A DNA stretch of 48,701 nucleotides from Anaerolineaceae bacterium (GCA_016927865.1 JAFGLU010000121.1:1-48701); one strand, 5' to 3'; shown: positions 16,943-24,926, counted from the first letter of the stretch. A program made the numbers and translations. The notes: generated from the letters alone by a model not told the origin.

Positions 16943-17779
16943 ATGATGGCTTCAGGCTTTATTGTTAACGTCTCTGAAACCGATTTTGAATACGAAGTGC
17001 TGGCCTTCTCCCAGAATACCCCCGTGGTGGTGGACTTCTGGGCGCCGTGGTGCCAGCCCTGCAAACAAATTGGCCCGCTTCTCGAAACGCTGGCCCGCGC
17101 CGGCGGCGGCAACTTCCGCCTGGCTAAGGTCAACGTGGACGAAAACCCCAACCTGGCCCTGCGCTACGGCGTACGCTCTATTCCCACGGTCAAAGCCTTT
17201 AGCCAAGGACAGGTGGTGTCTGAGTTTGTTGGTTTGCAACCCGAAGCTCGCATCGTCGAGTTCATCAGCCGCCTCAGTCCACCCTCCGAGGCCGCCCTGG
17301 CCCTCGAAAAAGCCGCCAGTCTACTCGGCGAGCAAAACTGGAAAAGCGCTGAACAGCTTTTCCGAAAACTGGAAGAGCATGATCCCGGCAACCCTGCCGT
17401 CCAATTGGGCCTGGCAAAATCCTTGCTGGCCACCGGTCAAGCCGGGGAAGCCGCGTTCATTTTACGCGCCTTCCCCGCCAGCAAGGAATATGCTGCGGCC
17501 GAAAAATTGCTGCCCCTGGCCAATGACCTGGTGAAATTGGGCCGCAATGAACTGCCCGCCGAAACCGACCTGGACACGGCCTTTCACAATGCCGTGCGCC
17601 TGGCTGGGCGCGGAAACCTGGAAGCCGCCATGGATGGTTTTCTCGACATTCTCCGTCAGGATAAACATTACCGCGGTGACTCAGCTCGACGCTTGCTGCT
17701 GAGCATCCTGGAACTCTATGCGCCCGACGATCCTACCGCTCGGCAGTATCGTTCCGAAATGGCCACCGTGCTGTTCTAA
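16943..17779 (+). CDS. cnoX: Thioredoxin-TPR co-chaperone-like protein (CnoX/YbbN family)
   Basis: 278 residues. An N-terminal thioredoxin fold (about 1-110) has the active site WCQPCK near 34-39 and the cis-proline segment SIPTVKAF near 76-83. The C-terminal region (about 118-275) is a set of TPR-like helices (ALALEKAASLLGEQNWKSAEQ, then AVQLGLAKSLLATGQAGEA). This two-part plan is that of YbbN/CnoX, a redox-active holdase that hands clients to GroEL or DnaK. E. coli CnoX lacks a CxxC; this protein keeps both cysteines, so it may also be a disulfide reductase. Shine-Dalgarno GGAAGGAG precedes the ATG at 16943; the next codon is also ATG. It ends at a bidirectional terminator. Confidence 0.85.
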   Translation: MMASGFIVNVSETDFEYEVLAFSQNTPVVVDFWAPWCQPCKQIGPLLETLARAGGGNFRLAKVNVDENPNLALRYGVRSIPTVKAFSQGQVVSEFVGLQPEARIVEFISRLSPPSEAALALEKAASLLGEQNWKSAEQLFRKLEEHDPGNPAVQLGLAKSLLATGQAGEAAFILRAFPASKEYAAAEKLLPLANDLVKLGRNELPAETDLDTAFHNAVRLAGRGNLEAAMDGFLDILRQDKHYRGDSARRLLLSILELYAPDDPTARQYRSEMATVLF

Positions 17780-17796
17780 GCCTGCTAAAATTCCTG

Positions 17797-17847
17797 AAAA
17801 TAAAGTACGCGTGCGGGGCTTCGCCTCGCACGCGTACTTTTTATTTC
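17797..17847. terminator. Bidirectional terminator between convergent genes
   Basis: Stem AAAGTACGCGTGCGG paired with CTCGCACGCGTACTTT around a TTC loop, with A-rich left and TTTTTATTT right flanks, so it works in both directions for the CnoX gene and the lipoprotein gene. Confidence 0.85.
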
Positions 17848-17863
17848 GGAAAATCTTCAAGAA

Positions 17864-18805
17864 TTATTTTAACACCAGGTCGCCCCAGGTGGTCGGATCG
17901 GTTAGCATGCGCCCGGGCGCATTGGACACCATCGACTCTTGCTGCGTGCCAGGGCTGTCGTTATCCGATACCGAAATCGCGAAGCCCAGGTGCATGCCCT
18001 TATACGGGGTGATCCCCAAAACCGACCAGGGGATGGCTGCTTCCAGCCGCCACAAGCCGGAGGATGAGACTGAGCCAATGGTCACATTGGTCAGTGCCCC
18101 GGCCTTTCCAGAGGGATACCAACGGTAGGCTTCCCTTGTTCCACTTGTATCCGGGCGGCCCGGCGACAAACCGATCTGGTAGTCATCACCGCTCAGTGAT
18201 TGCACGAAGAAATCACCCTGCAAGTCGGTGTCGATCAGCAGCTCGATGCTGTCGCCCTTGTAAATGTTTTCACCGGTGGCTTCCTGGACGTACTTGTCAT
18301 CCCCCACCTTGACAGCAACATACAGGTTATTGGCGTCCCAACCCACGTAATAGGACAGCCCCGAATCGGCTTCGTCGACCCGGTTGCTCTTGCCATAAAC
18401 CACGTTGCGGGCCGGGTATTCCTTGCCCTTGCCCTTCCACTCGGCCCAATCACCATCGATCGTCGGTGTGATGTTCGCTGCCTCCACGCTCACCGAAGTG
18501 CGATAAGGCGGGCGCGTGGCGGTCGGCGGCTGAAGAGTCGCCGAAGGCGCCGCGGTGACCGGCGAATTCGTCGGCGCAACCGCCTGGGTGTTGGTCGGAG
18601 CTACCACCTGGCTGGTCACCGTCGCTGTGGGCGGCTGCGGCTGGGGTGTCTTCGTCGCCGGGATCGCCGAGGCCGTGGCATACAATGCCGTCAACGTTTG
18701 TTCCAGTGGTGGAATGGACGGTTCTTCCGGCGTGGTGGGCAAATTGCACGAAGAAAGCAGCAAAATCGCTACCAGCATCAACCCAATTACTCTCTTCTTC
18801 ATCAT
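17864..18805 (-). CDS. Lipoprotein with a CBM9-like (carbohydrate-binding/DOMON-like) domain
   Basis: A 313-residue secreted lipoprotein. The signal peptide MMKKRVIGLMLVAILLLSSC ends in a lipobox (LSSC, Cys20). Residues about 25-105 are a Thr/Pro/Ala-rich linker. From about 107 the sequence ITPTIDGDWAEWKG, then SYYVGWDANNLYVAVKVGDD and GDSIELLIDTD, reads as a family 9 carbohydrate-binding-like beta-sandwich, with the IPWSVLGITPYKGMHLGFAI closing strand. It probably binds sugars at the cell surface; the ligand is not known. Shine-Dalgarno GGAGGAGAAGG precedes adjacent ATG codons at 18805 and 18802. It lies opposite the NrtR-like regulator. Confidence 0.82.
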   Translation of the reverse strand: MMKKRVIGLMLVAILLLSSCNLPTTPEEPSIPPLEQTLTALYATASAIPATKTPQPQPPTATVTSQVVAPTNTQAVAPTNSPVTAAPSATLQPPTATRPPYRTSVSVEAANITPTIDGDWAEWKGKGKEYPARNVVYGKSNRVDEADSGLSYYVGWDANNLYVAVKVGDDKYVQEATGENIYKGDSIELLIDTDLQGDFFVQSLSGDDYQIGLSPGRPDTSGTREAYRWYPSGKAGALTNVTIGSVSSSGLWRLEAAIPWSVLGITPYKGMHLGFAISVSDNDSPGTQQESMVSNAPGRMLTDPTTWGDLVLK

Positions 18806-18930
18806 CCTTCTCCTCCATTTCCTGCCGGTTCATCCTTCCGGCGTTTGGTCTCAGTTGACCTGCACAATCAATTCCGCGAAACATCCATCAAGCCAGTACA
18901 TTTATGATAACACGCCCGTCAACATCAGGT

Positions 18931-18936
18931 TATAAT
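18931..18936 (+). promoter_or_regulatory. -10 box of the NrtR-like gene, leaderless start
   Basis: A consensus TATAAT that ends 9 bp before ATG 18946, so transcription should start at or next to that ATG. No good -35 is seen at the normal distance. The Met at 18946 is preferred over the upstream frame start at 18904, which would lie upstream of the -10 box. Confidence 0.45.
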
Positions 18937-18945
18937 TTGATTCAT

Positions 18946-19650
18946 ATGGAACCTGTAATGGACACACCTCCAACCTCGCTCACAACCGGCTCAATGGCCG
19001 ATCTTGAAGTGCGCTTCGTCGCCTTTAGCCTGCGCAACGACCATCTTCACGTATTACTGGCTCCTGCCGCTACGGCGCTCCCCGACCATTGGGAGATCCC
19101 CGGTGCTCCCTTCCAACCCGATCTGTCCATCGAAGATACCGCCGCCGAGCGTCTGGAAGAACTCACCGGGCTGCGCGAAAGCTACCTGGAGCAGCTTTAC
19201 ACCTACGGCGAGCCGGGACGCTATCCTGGCGGGCAGCGCGTCTCGGTGGCCTACTTTGCCCTCATCCCAGCCGGAATGACCGAGTCGCAGCCTTTTAACC
19301 AAGACGCTGCCAGGGCGCATTGGTTCCCGGCCGATCATCTCCCGGACCTGGCCGGCGATCATGCCGAGATCCTGGCTTATGCCATGCGCCGCCTGCGCTA
19401 CAAACTGGAATACAGCGCCGTAGGCTTCCAACTGCTGCCAGAGACCTTCACATTAAGTGAGTTGCAAAAAACGTACGAGATGATCCTCGGCGAGGATTTG
19501 GACAAACGCAACTTCCGTCGTCGCATTCTGGAAGCGGACATCATCGAAGAAACTGACTTATTTCGCGCAGGTGAAGGCCGCCCCGCGCGACTGTTCCGCT
19601 ACCGCGCCGACGCCGTTGCCGAGGTCAAAACCCGCCGGTTGTTTCCTTAG
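18946..19650 (+). CDS. NUDIX-related transcriptional regulator (NrtR family)
   Basis: A 234-residue regulator with a NUDIX-fold sensor (about 20-150) and a C-terminal winged helix (about 155-225: LSELQKTYEMILGEDLDKRNFRRRILEADIIEETD). NrtR-family proteins bind ADP-ribose or related ligands and repress NAD or sugar metabolism genes. The NUDIX box is degenerate (DTAAERLEELTG instead of REUXEEXG), as expected for a sensor rather than an enzyme. Methionines at 18946 and 18958 both give complete domains; 18946 is chosen from the -10 box. No NAD genes are nearby, so the target is unclear. Confidence 0.82.
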   Translation: MEPVMDTPPTSLTTGSMADLEVRFVAFSLRNDHLHVLLAPAATALPDHWEIPGAPFQPDLSIEDTAAERLEELTGLRESYLEQLYTYGEPGRYPGGQRVSVAYFALIPAGMTESQPFNQDAARAHWFPADHLPDLAGDHAEILAYAMRRLRYKLEYSAVGFQLLPETFTLSELQKTYEMILGEDLDKRNFRRRILEADIIEETDLFRAGEGRPARLFRYRADAVAEVKTRRLFP

Positions 19651-19659
19651 CCACGTCTA

Positions 19660-19771
19660 GCAACTACTCAGCCAGAGACGGAAGAAGTCTGAAATTAAAG
19701 CGTGTGTGGGGTGCTTGGCACCCCACACACGCTTTAATTTCAGGGATTTTTTCCACCCTCTGAGCCGTTAC
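19660..19771 (+). mobile_element. Family A MITE-like palindromic element, copy 2
   Basis: 112 bp, ends GCAACTACTCAG and CTGAGCCGTTAC. A perfect 26 bp stem with a TTG loop lies at 19689-19743 (starts CTGAAATTAAAGCGTG). The flanks CACGTCTA and GATTTCTA share the last four bases plus one other, a possible decayed 8 bp duplication. It lies between convergent genes. Confidence 0.8.
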
Positions 19772-19776
19772 GATTT

Positions 19777-20535
19777 CTAAAGAACGTCTCGCCGGGTGAA
19801 TAGAATCATTCCAAACAGCCCCGTCACCGCCGCCCCCGCCAGAGCCCACAGGGTGATCGTTGTCACGTTGAAAATGCCATCCATCCCTGGCAGCACGCTG
19901 GCGGGCATACTCCAGGGAAAATATTGAATACCGTTATCCGAACTTATCGCGGCCAGATTGATCACCGAGGCCACCATTCCCGCGCCGAACGCTACCGCTA
20001 TACTGCGGTAGCGGTTCGCAATGTAGGTGTGGATGGAAAGGATAAAGAGCGAAATGACAAAGGCTTTCGCGCCCACCAAGAGGAACGGCAGTACAGGCAC
20101 ATCCAAGGATAAGTTCAAGTCAGGGCGCATAGAGCGGATCAGCAGCCCATTCAGAATGGTGAAAACCACCAAAACCAGGCTGGAAGCCGCTGTCAAACCG
20201 GCCCCCACCAGCCACTTGGCTGCGTACACCGTCCAGCGCGGCAGCGGCATGGCAAACAGATGCTTCCAGGCCTTTTCACTATGCTCGGCATTCGCCATCA
20301 GCGCGGTTTCCAATGTGATGAATAACGGCAGCGCTAAGATCGTCCAGAAGGACAGGTGGTTACTGGCCAACGCCATCCAGGTATCCTCTAAACTGCCAAA
20401 GGTATTCTCCTGGTCCGAAGCGATCATCAAGTTTATAAAGCATACTACCGCCGGGGTCACCCACACCATGGCCACCGCCAGGGTGCGGCGCAACTTCAAA
20501 ATTTCAGCGCTCAGCGCACGCATCAATGCATTCAT
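19777..20535 (-). CDS. ABC-2 type transporter permease
   Basis: A 252-residue membrane subunit of an ABC exporter. About six hydrophobic segments are visible (AMVWVTPAVVCFINLMIA, then FWTILALPLFITLETALM, then AASSLVLVVFTILNGLLI, FLLVGAKAFVISLFILSI, AVAFGAGMVASVINLAAI and LWALAGAAVTGLFGMILF). The plan matches the BcrB/lantibiotic-immunity group of ABC-2 permeases. Its Shine-Dalgarno TAGGAGGAG overlaps the stop of the ATPase gene, so the two subunits are made together. Substrate could be a peptide antibiotic, but this is only by analogy. Confidence 0.82.
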   Translation of the reverse strand: MNALMRALSAEILKLRRTLAVAMVWVTPAVVCFINLMIASDQENTFGSLEDTWMALASNHLSFWTILALPLFITLETALMANAEHSEKAWKHLFAMPLPRWTVYAAKWLVGAGLTAASSLVLVVFTILNGLLIRSMRPDLNLSLDVPVLPFLLVGAKAFVISLFILSIHTYIANRYRSIAVAFGAGMVASVINLAAISSDNGIQYFPWSMPASVLPGMDGIFNVTTITLWALAGAAVTGLFGMILFTRRDVL

Positions 20536-20544
20536 TTTCTCCTC

Positions 20545-21477
20545 CTAGCCAACCGGGCTTTTTGTTAACGTCATGAAAATATCTTCCAGTGAAGGCTGCA
20601 CCAGTTCTAACTGGTGAACATTCACGCCATCCTGAACCAACTGCCGGTTCACCAAGGCCGCGTCGGCTGGGCCGTTCACCTCCAGCTTCAAACGCCCATT
20701 GGAGCCCGGCAACAAGCGCCAGCCGTTGCGGGTCGCCAGTTCGCGAGCTTGCTCTGGTCGGTCGCTGGCAAGCAAGAGGTACTGCTGGCGTTCGGCCTGA
20801 AGCTGGCTGAGCGAACCCTCGAAGAGCAGCTTGCCGTGGTTGATAATCCCAATGTGGGTGGCCACCTGCTCCACCTCGCTGAGCAGATGACTGGATAGAA
20901 ATACGGTCGTACCCATATTCTTTGGCAATCCCGCAATCAGTTCGCGCACGTCCAGAATGCCTTCGGGGTCCAGCCCATTGGTTGGCTCGTCCAATATCAG
21001 CAAAGTCGGCTCGGGCATCAAAGCCATTGCCAACGCCAGGCGCTGCTTCATGCCCAACGAATAAGCGCGTACCAACCGGTTCTTAACGTCCAGGATACCG
21101 GCCATGCCCAAAGCCCGATCTATGGCCTGACGCGGCAATCCCAGCATGCGCCGGGTCACCTCCAAATTCTCGCCCCCGGTTAGCTGCGGGTACAGGCTGG
21201 GCGATTCCACCAGCGCGCTCACCTGCCGCAGCACCTCCAAACGGTGGCTGCGCAGCGGTTTTCCAAACAGACTCACCTCGCCCGCATCGGGGCGAATGAG
21301 GCCCAGCAGCATGCGGATGGTGGTGGTCTTCCCAGCACCGTTGGGCCCCAAAAAGCCGTACACGCTCCCAGCCGGCACATTCAACGAAAGCTGGTCCACC
21401 ACCGTTTGGCGGTCAAATTTGCGGGTCAGCCCGGTGGTTTGGATTAATACATCGGGGTATTTCTTGTCAATCATCAT
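20545..21477 (-). CDS. ABC transporter ATP-binding protein
   Basis: A 310-residue ATPase. Walker A is GPNGAGKTT, the ABC signature is YSLGMKQRLALAMAL (LSGGQ-like with SLGMKQR), Walker B LLILDEPTNGLDPEG, and the H-loop SSHLLSEVE. The C-terminal 80 residues (LLLASDRPEQARELATRNG) are the extra domain typical of BcrA-type exporters. ATG 21477 is chosen since AGGAGC lies 6 bp upstream; an in-frame ATG at 21528 has no ribosome site. It pairs with the permease and lies next to the two-component genes. Confidence 0.9.
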   Translation of the reverse strand: MMIDKKYPDVLIQTTGLTRKFDRQTVVDQLSLNVPAGSVYGFLGPNGAGKTTTIRMLLGLIRPDAGEVSLFGKPLRSHRLEVLRQVSALVESPSLYPQLTGGENLEVTRRMLGLPRQAIDRALGMAGILDVKNRLVRAYSLGMKQRLALAMALMPEPTLLILDEPTNGLDPEGILDVRELIAGLPKNMGTTVFLSSHLLSEVEQVATHIGIINHGKLLFEGSLSQLQAERQQYLLLASDRPEQARELATRNGWRLLPGSNGRLKLEVNGPADAALVNRQLVQDGVNVHQLELVQPSLEDIFMTLTKSPVG

Positions 21478-21615
21478 CTTGTGCTCCTTTTTGAACCTGC
21501 ACAAGATGATACAAGCAAGCTGTCTCAAGCCTGTTGACGAAATGTCGCAAATCTGTCGCGAATGCCTTTGACTGGCCTCCGCGTCCTGAGGGAGGGTTTC
21601 AACCCGACCGAATCT

Positions 21616-22110
21616 TTATCCCCCCACCACCTTGCTGCGCCGTTCCATCAGGATCGTATCCTCCCACACTCCGCGCAACTGGGCTATCTGCTCGCGACGG
21701 CCCACCTCGCGGAAACCACAGCGCCGGTGCAATTGCAGGCTGGCCGTATTGCGCGCGAAAATCGTCGCTTGTAACGTCCAGATACCATTTTCCTCCGATG
21801 CTTCGATCAAAGCTTGCAGCAGCGCCCGACCGCCGCCCTGCCCTCGAACCGCCGCGCGCACATACACGCTGACTTCGGCCACCCCGCGATAAGCCTCGCG
21901 CTTTGAAACCGGGTTGAGCGCCGCCCATCCCAACAAAGTCTCGCCCTCTCTCAGCGCCAGCCGCCCAAAAGGCAAATGACCCGCGTTCCAGGTCTCCCAG
22001 CGGGGCGCATGCGTTTCAAACGTGGCCAGCCCGGTGGCGATGCCTTCCAGGTAAATCATACGCGCCGCGGGCCAGTCCTCTGGGCGCAGGGTATCAATGA
22101 TCCAGTTCAT
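21616..22110 (-). CDS. GNAT acetyltransferase, phosphinothricin acetyltransferase-like
   Basis: A 164-residue GNAT-fold N-acetyltransferase using acetyl-CoA. TGLATFETHAPRWETWNAGH resembles the GNATFET/E segment of PAT (phosphinothricin/methionine sulfoximine) acetyltransferases, and YRGVAEVSVYVRAAVRGQGGGRALL holds the CoA-binding R/Q-G-x-G-R/G loop. LQLHRRCGFREVG is the usual fourth motif. PAT-like enzymes acetylate amines such as methionine sulfoximine; the true substrate is uncertain. The start ATG 22110 lies inside the end of the sensor kinase gene, with AGGAG 10 bp upstream, so it belongs to the two-component operon. Confidence 0.85.
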   Translation of the reverse strand: MNWIIDTLRPEDWPAARMIYLEGIATGLATFETHAPRWETWNAGHLPFGRLALREGETLLGWAALNPVSKREAYRGVAEVSVYVRAAVRGQGGGRALLQALIEASEENGIWTLQATIFARNTASLQLHRRCGFREVGRREQIAQLRGVWEDTILMERRSKVVGG

Positions 22111-23677
22111 GCGCTTTTTTCTCCTCTGGGAACGAGACCCAAAAACGGCTGCCTTCGCCGGGCTGGCTGGTGACGCCTGCCTCACCGCCCATTAACGCGG
22201 TCAGTTCCTTGACCAGCGCCAGACCCAAACCCGCCCCGCCTTCGCTGCCCTCGCTGTGATAATACCGCTCCCAGATGAGCGGCTGTTCCTCAAGGGGAAT
22301 ACCCACCCCGCTGTCGGCCACCGTAATAATCACTCGCCCGTCGCCTGCTTCCGCGCCCACCAGCACAATCCCACCGGGCGGAGTGTAACGAATGGCGTTC
22401 TGCACCAGGTTGGTAATGATTTGTTCCAGGCGGATCTCATCCACATGCACTGGCGGTAGGTTTTCGGCTGGCTGGGCAACCACTTCCACGCGCCCGCGCT
22501 GCCAGGCCAGCGGCGCAGCCGTCTCGGCCACGCGGCGGGCCACCTCGCCGACGTCCACGCTGCGCAGTTGCAAATCCAGGGCGTTGACTTCCGTCCGGGC
22601 CAGCACAAACAAGTCGTCGATCAGGCGCTGCAAGCGCAGGCTTTCCCGTCCAATCACCTCCAGGCTGCGCCGCTGTTCCTCGTCGCTGAGTTCGTCCCAA
22701 TGCTCCAGCCCGCGCTCGGCATACCCCCGCACGGTCGCCACCGGCGTGCGCAGTTCGTGCGCCACCCCGGCTTCCAGCTCGCGCTGTGTTTGCAGCAGCC
22801 GGGCCAACCTGTCGCGCTCGGTTTGCAAATCGGTAGTCGCCTGCTGCAAGCCTGCCGCCATCTGGTTAAAAGTCGCTTGCAACTGGGCCAGCTCGTCCTG
22901 CCCCTCCACCATCACCCGCACAGCCAAATCCCCGCCGCGCAGCTTGCCTGCTGCGCCTGCCAGACGCTCCAGCCGCCCTGTCACTTGCCGGGCCATCAGG
23001 TAAGAAAGCCCGCTGAACAAAGGCACCAACACAATCATCGCCCCCCCAAATAACACCGCCATCAACGCGATACCGGGAAACACGGTAAACAAAAGATAAG
23101 CCATCACCCGGGTAAAGAGCGAAGGCGAGTCGATGGGGAACTCTAGGCTGCCCGATGGGTTGACAAAAATATAAGCCAGAACAAACAAAACCCCCGTCCC
23201 AACTGCCGAGATCAATAAAAGCCAATGGGTCACCGACCACACCAGGCGGCGCTGTCGAAGCCGGTTCCACCATCCCAAGATCGTGAATGCGACCCGCAGC
23301 GCCAGGAATCCGGGCCCTCCGGAAAACAGCAAGGCCAGCACGCCCCAATTGGCGGAGTTTAGGATCAACGATTCCGTTTCACCAGCCACTAACGCCCCCA
23401 GATACGCCCCGGCGACCAATGCCACCGTCAGCACGATGCTTGCGGCAAGCTCGCACGCCACGACCCGCCACCGCTTTTCCCCCCTCACGCGCAGACGCAG
23501 CGCTGCCAATGTCCCGCAAACCGCGCCAGCAACCATAAAGCCGCTGTTTAGTTGGGATGGAAAGAATTCGCTCGCTAACCGTCCATACAAGAAATAAAAA
23601 AAGCCGCAAAGCAAGCCGCTTTCCAGGCACACCCGCCATAAAGGCGCGGACTGGTACCAACGCGACAGAATTTTCAT
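22094..23677 (-). CDS. Sensor histidine kinase (HAMP, HisKA, HATPase)
   Basis: A 527-residue membrane kinase. About the first 240 residues carry several hydrophobic segments (VCLESGLLCGFFYFLYGRLA, then SIVLTVALVAGAYLGALVAG, then LLLISAVGTGVLFVLAYIFV and VMAYLLFTVFPGIALMAVLF). A HAMP linker follows, then the H box with phospho-acceptor His307 (VAHELRTPVATVRG), N box (EQIITNLVQNAIRYT), G1 (ITVADSGVGIPLEEQ) and G2 (GGAGLGLALVKELTALMGG). ATG 23677 overlaps the stop of the response regulator gene (ATGA). A TTG in the same frame at 23707 is less likely. The stop overlaps the start of the acetyltransferase. Confidence 0.9.
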   Translation of the reverse strand: MKILSRWYQSAPLWRVCLESGLLCGFFYFLYGRLASEFFPSQLNSGFMVAGAVCGTLAALRLRVRGEKRWRVVACELAASIVLTVALVAGAYLGALVAGETESLILNSANWGVLALLFSGGPGFLALRVAFTILGWWNRLRQRRLVWSVTHWLLLISAVGTGVLFVLAYIFVNPSGSLEFPIDSPSLFTRVMAYLLFTVFPGIALMAVLFGGAMIVLVPLFSGLSYLMARQVTGRLERLAGAAGKLRGGDLAVRVMVEGQDELAQLQATFNQMAAGLQQATTDLQTERDRLARLLQTQRELEAGVAHELRTPVATVRGYAERGLEHWDELSDEEQRRSLEVIGRESLRLQRLIDDLFVLARTEVNALDLQLRSVDVGEVARRVAETAAPLAWQRGRVEVVAQPAENLPPVHVDEIRLEQIITNLVQNAIRYTPPGGIVLVGAEAGDGRVIITVADSGVGIPLEEQPLIWERYYHSEGSEGGAGLGLALVKELTALMGGEAGVTSQPGEGSRFWVSFPEEKKAHELDH

Positions 23678-24372
23678 CCTCGTTTCAGGCGGTAGCCCAC
23701 CCCCCAAACCGTCTCGATAGCTTCGCCCAACTGCCCTAGCTTCTTGCGCAGGCGCAGCATGGCGTTATCCACCGAACGGTCACCCTCGATATACGGCTGC
23801 TGCCAGACTGCCTCGCACAGGTACGAGCGGCTGAACGTTCGCCCTGGGTTGCTGATAAACAAGCGCAGCAGATCAAACTCGGTACGCGTCAAATCGAGGG
23901 ACTCGTTGTTCAAGGTAGCCGAATAGCCTTGCGGGTCCAACTCCACCTCGCGCCAGCGCAGAATCCCCTGCCCACCTTGGCGGTCGGCCTCCAGCATCTC
24001 CTGGACTCGTTCTGCCCGCCGCAGCAGCGCCCGCACCCGGGCCACCAACTCGCGCATTCCAAAGGGCTTGGGCAGGTAATCATCGGCGCCCACTTCCAGG
24101 CCAATCACGCGGTCCACTTCGTCACCTCGCGCGGTCAGCATCAACACAGGCACCGCGCTATTCTGGCGGATGCGGCGCAGCACCTCTAACCCGTCCATGC
24201 CCGGCAGCATCCAATCCAGCAAGACGCACTCCGGCGCCGATTGCGTAAACGCCGCCAACCCGCTGGGGCCGTCGGCGCACACGCGCACCTCAAAGCCCGC
24301 GCCCTCCAGTTCCGCCCGGATTAATGCCGCCAGATCGGCGGAATCTTCAATGAGTAATAATCGCTGAGACAT
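23674..24372 (-). CDS. Response regulator, OmpR/PhoB family
   Basis: A 232-residue regulator. Receiver domain residues: acidic pair E9-D10, phospho-acceptor D53 (LLDWMLPGMDG), T/S at about 82 (LTARGDE) and K about 104 (YLPKPF). The C-terminal winged helix is DLTRTEFDLLRLFISNPGR and RSVDNAMLRLRKKLG, the OmpR/PhoB signature. ATG 24372 is chosen because AAGGAA stands 5-10 bp upstream. The kinase gene follows by ATGA overlap, and the ABC exporter is two genes on. A -10-like TATAAT at 24397-24392 (minus) is a likely promoter element. It may switch on the exporter and acetyltransferase (inference). Confidence 0.92.
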   Translation of the reverse strand: MSQRLLLIEDSADLAALIRAELEGAGFEVRVCADGPSGLAAFTQSAPECVLLDWMLPGMDGLEVLRRIRQNSAVPVLMLTARGDEVDRVIGLEVGADDYLPKPFGMRELVARVRALLRRAERVQEMLEADRQGGQGILRWREVELDPQGYSATLNNESLDLTRTEFDLLRLFISNPGRTFSRSYLCEAVWQQPYIEGDRSVDNAMLRLRKKLGQLGEAIETVWGVGYRLKRG

Positions 24373-24391
24373 AATTCCTTCCCTCGCGTCC

Positions 24392-24397
24392 ATTATA
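24392..24397 (-). promoter_or_regulatory. -10 box of the two-component operon
   Basis: On the minus strand the sequence GTGTATAATGG has TATAAT at 24397-24392, about 20 bp upstream of the ATG. No clear -35 is seen at 17 bp. Confidence 0.4.
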
Positions 24398-24460
24398 CAC
24401 TGCTCGAAAATCAACCCGCCCGAAACCAGGAATCAACGAGGGCAAAAAAACCTATGAGAT

Positions 24461-24498
24461 GTAACGGAGGGGCAATTCATGAATTGCCCCTCCGTTAC
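24461..24498. repeat. Perfect 38 bp palindrome, family B
   Basis: Centred between 24479 and 24480, half-site GTAACGGAGGGGCAATTCA. The GGCAATTCATGAATTGCC core resembles the palindromes at 12850, 36781 and 47989. Adjoining it on the right is a family A right half. Confidence 0.85.
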
Positions 24499-24538
24499 GC
24501 ATCAAAATCGGGAACTTTCCCTGTTTTGGTAAGTAGTT
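24499..24538 (+). mobile_element. Truncated family A element (right half)
   Basis: CATCAAAATCGGGAACTTTC is almost identical to the right side of family A copy 1 (CATCAAAATTGGGAACTTTC), and it ends in AAGTAGTT, where intact copies end in AGTAGTTAC. A family C element is inserted directly at this AGTAGT. The left half is absent. Confidence 0.65.
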
Positions 24539-24815
24539 TTGACAATGTCACTTTAAAATTTCGAGCTCGTGGCCCCACCCCCGCCCGCTACGCGACCCGC
24601 TGGCAAAATTACTCGCAAAATTCAACCCATGTGCGGGGAGGGAAAGAATTCTGCAAAAGAGAGGGGCTGAAAGCCCCTCTCTTTTGCAGAATTCTTTCCC
24701 TCCCCCGGCAAAACACTTAAGTGATTGAGAATCAAGGTGGCCGGGTCGCGCAGCAGGTAGGGTGGGGGTAACACCTGAGTTCGAAGGCCATAGCGTTTTA
24801 AAGTGACATTGTCAA
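24539..24815. mobile_element. Family C MITE, copy 1
   Basis: 277 bp with a perfect 20 bp terminal inverted repeat TTGACAATGTCACTTTAAAA / TTTTAAAGTGACATTGTCAA. Inside, 24635-24705 is a perfect 34 bp stem with a 3 base loop (core AGAGGGGCT-GAA-AGCCCCTCT). No transposase or other coding capacity. Flanks AGTAGT(T) and GGTAGA are a diverged version of the 6 bp AGTAGT duplication seen at copy 2. Confidence 0.85.
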
Positions 24816-24825
24816 GGTAGATATC

Positions 24826-24854
24826 TTTACAAATTAGAATTATTGTTCTATAAT
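24826..24854 (+). promoter_or_regulatory. Predicted promoter of the DUF3795 gene
   Basis: -35 TTTACA (24826-24831), 17 bp spacer, consensus -10 TATAAT (24849-24854). Start near 24861, about 66 nt of leader to ATG 24927. It lies 10 bp after the family C element. Confidence 0.65.
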
Positions 24855-24926
24855 CCTATCAACGTATCCATTTTTTACTGCTCACATCTCAATGAGCAGT
24901 TCCACACATTCCTGGGAGGGAATGCC

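Larger units (their letters stand above)
24373..24926. other. Repeat-rich divergent intergenic region
   Basis: 554 bp with no gene. In order: the response-regulator -10 box, family B palindrome (24461-24498), the right half of a family A element (24499-24538), a complete family C MITE (24539-24815), and the strong promoter of the DUF3795 gene (24826-24854). It is a stack of three non-coding repeat families. Confidence 0.8.
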
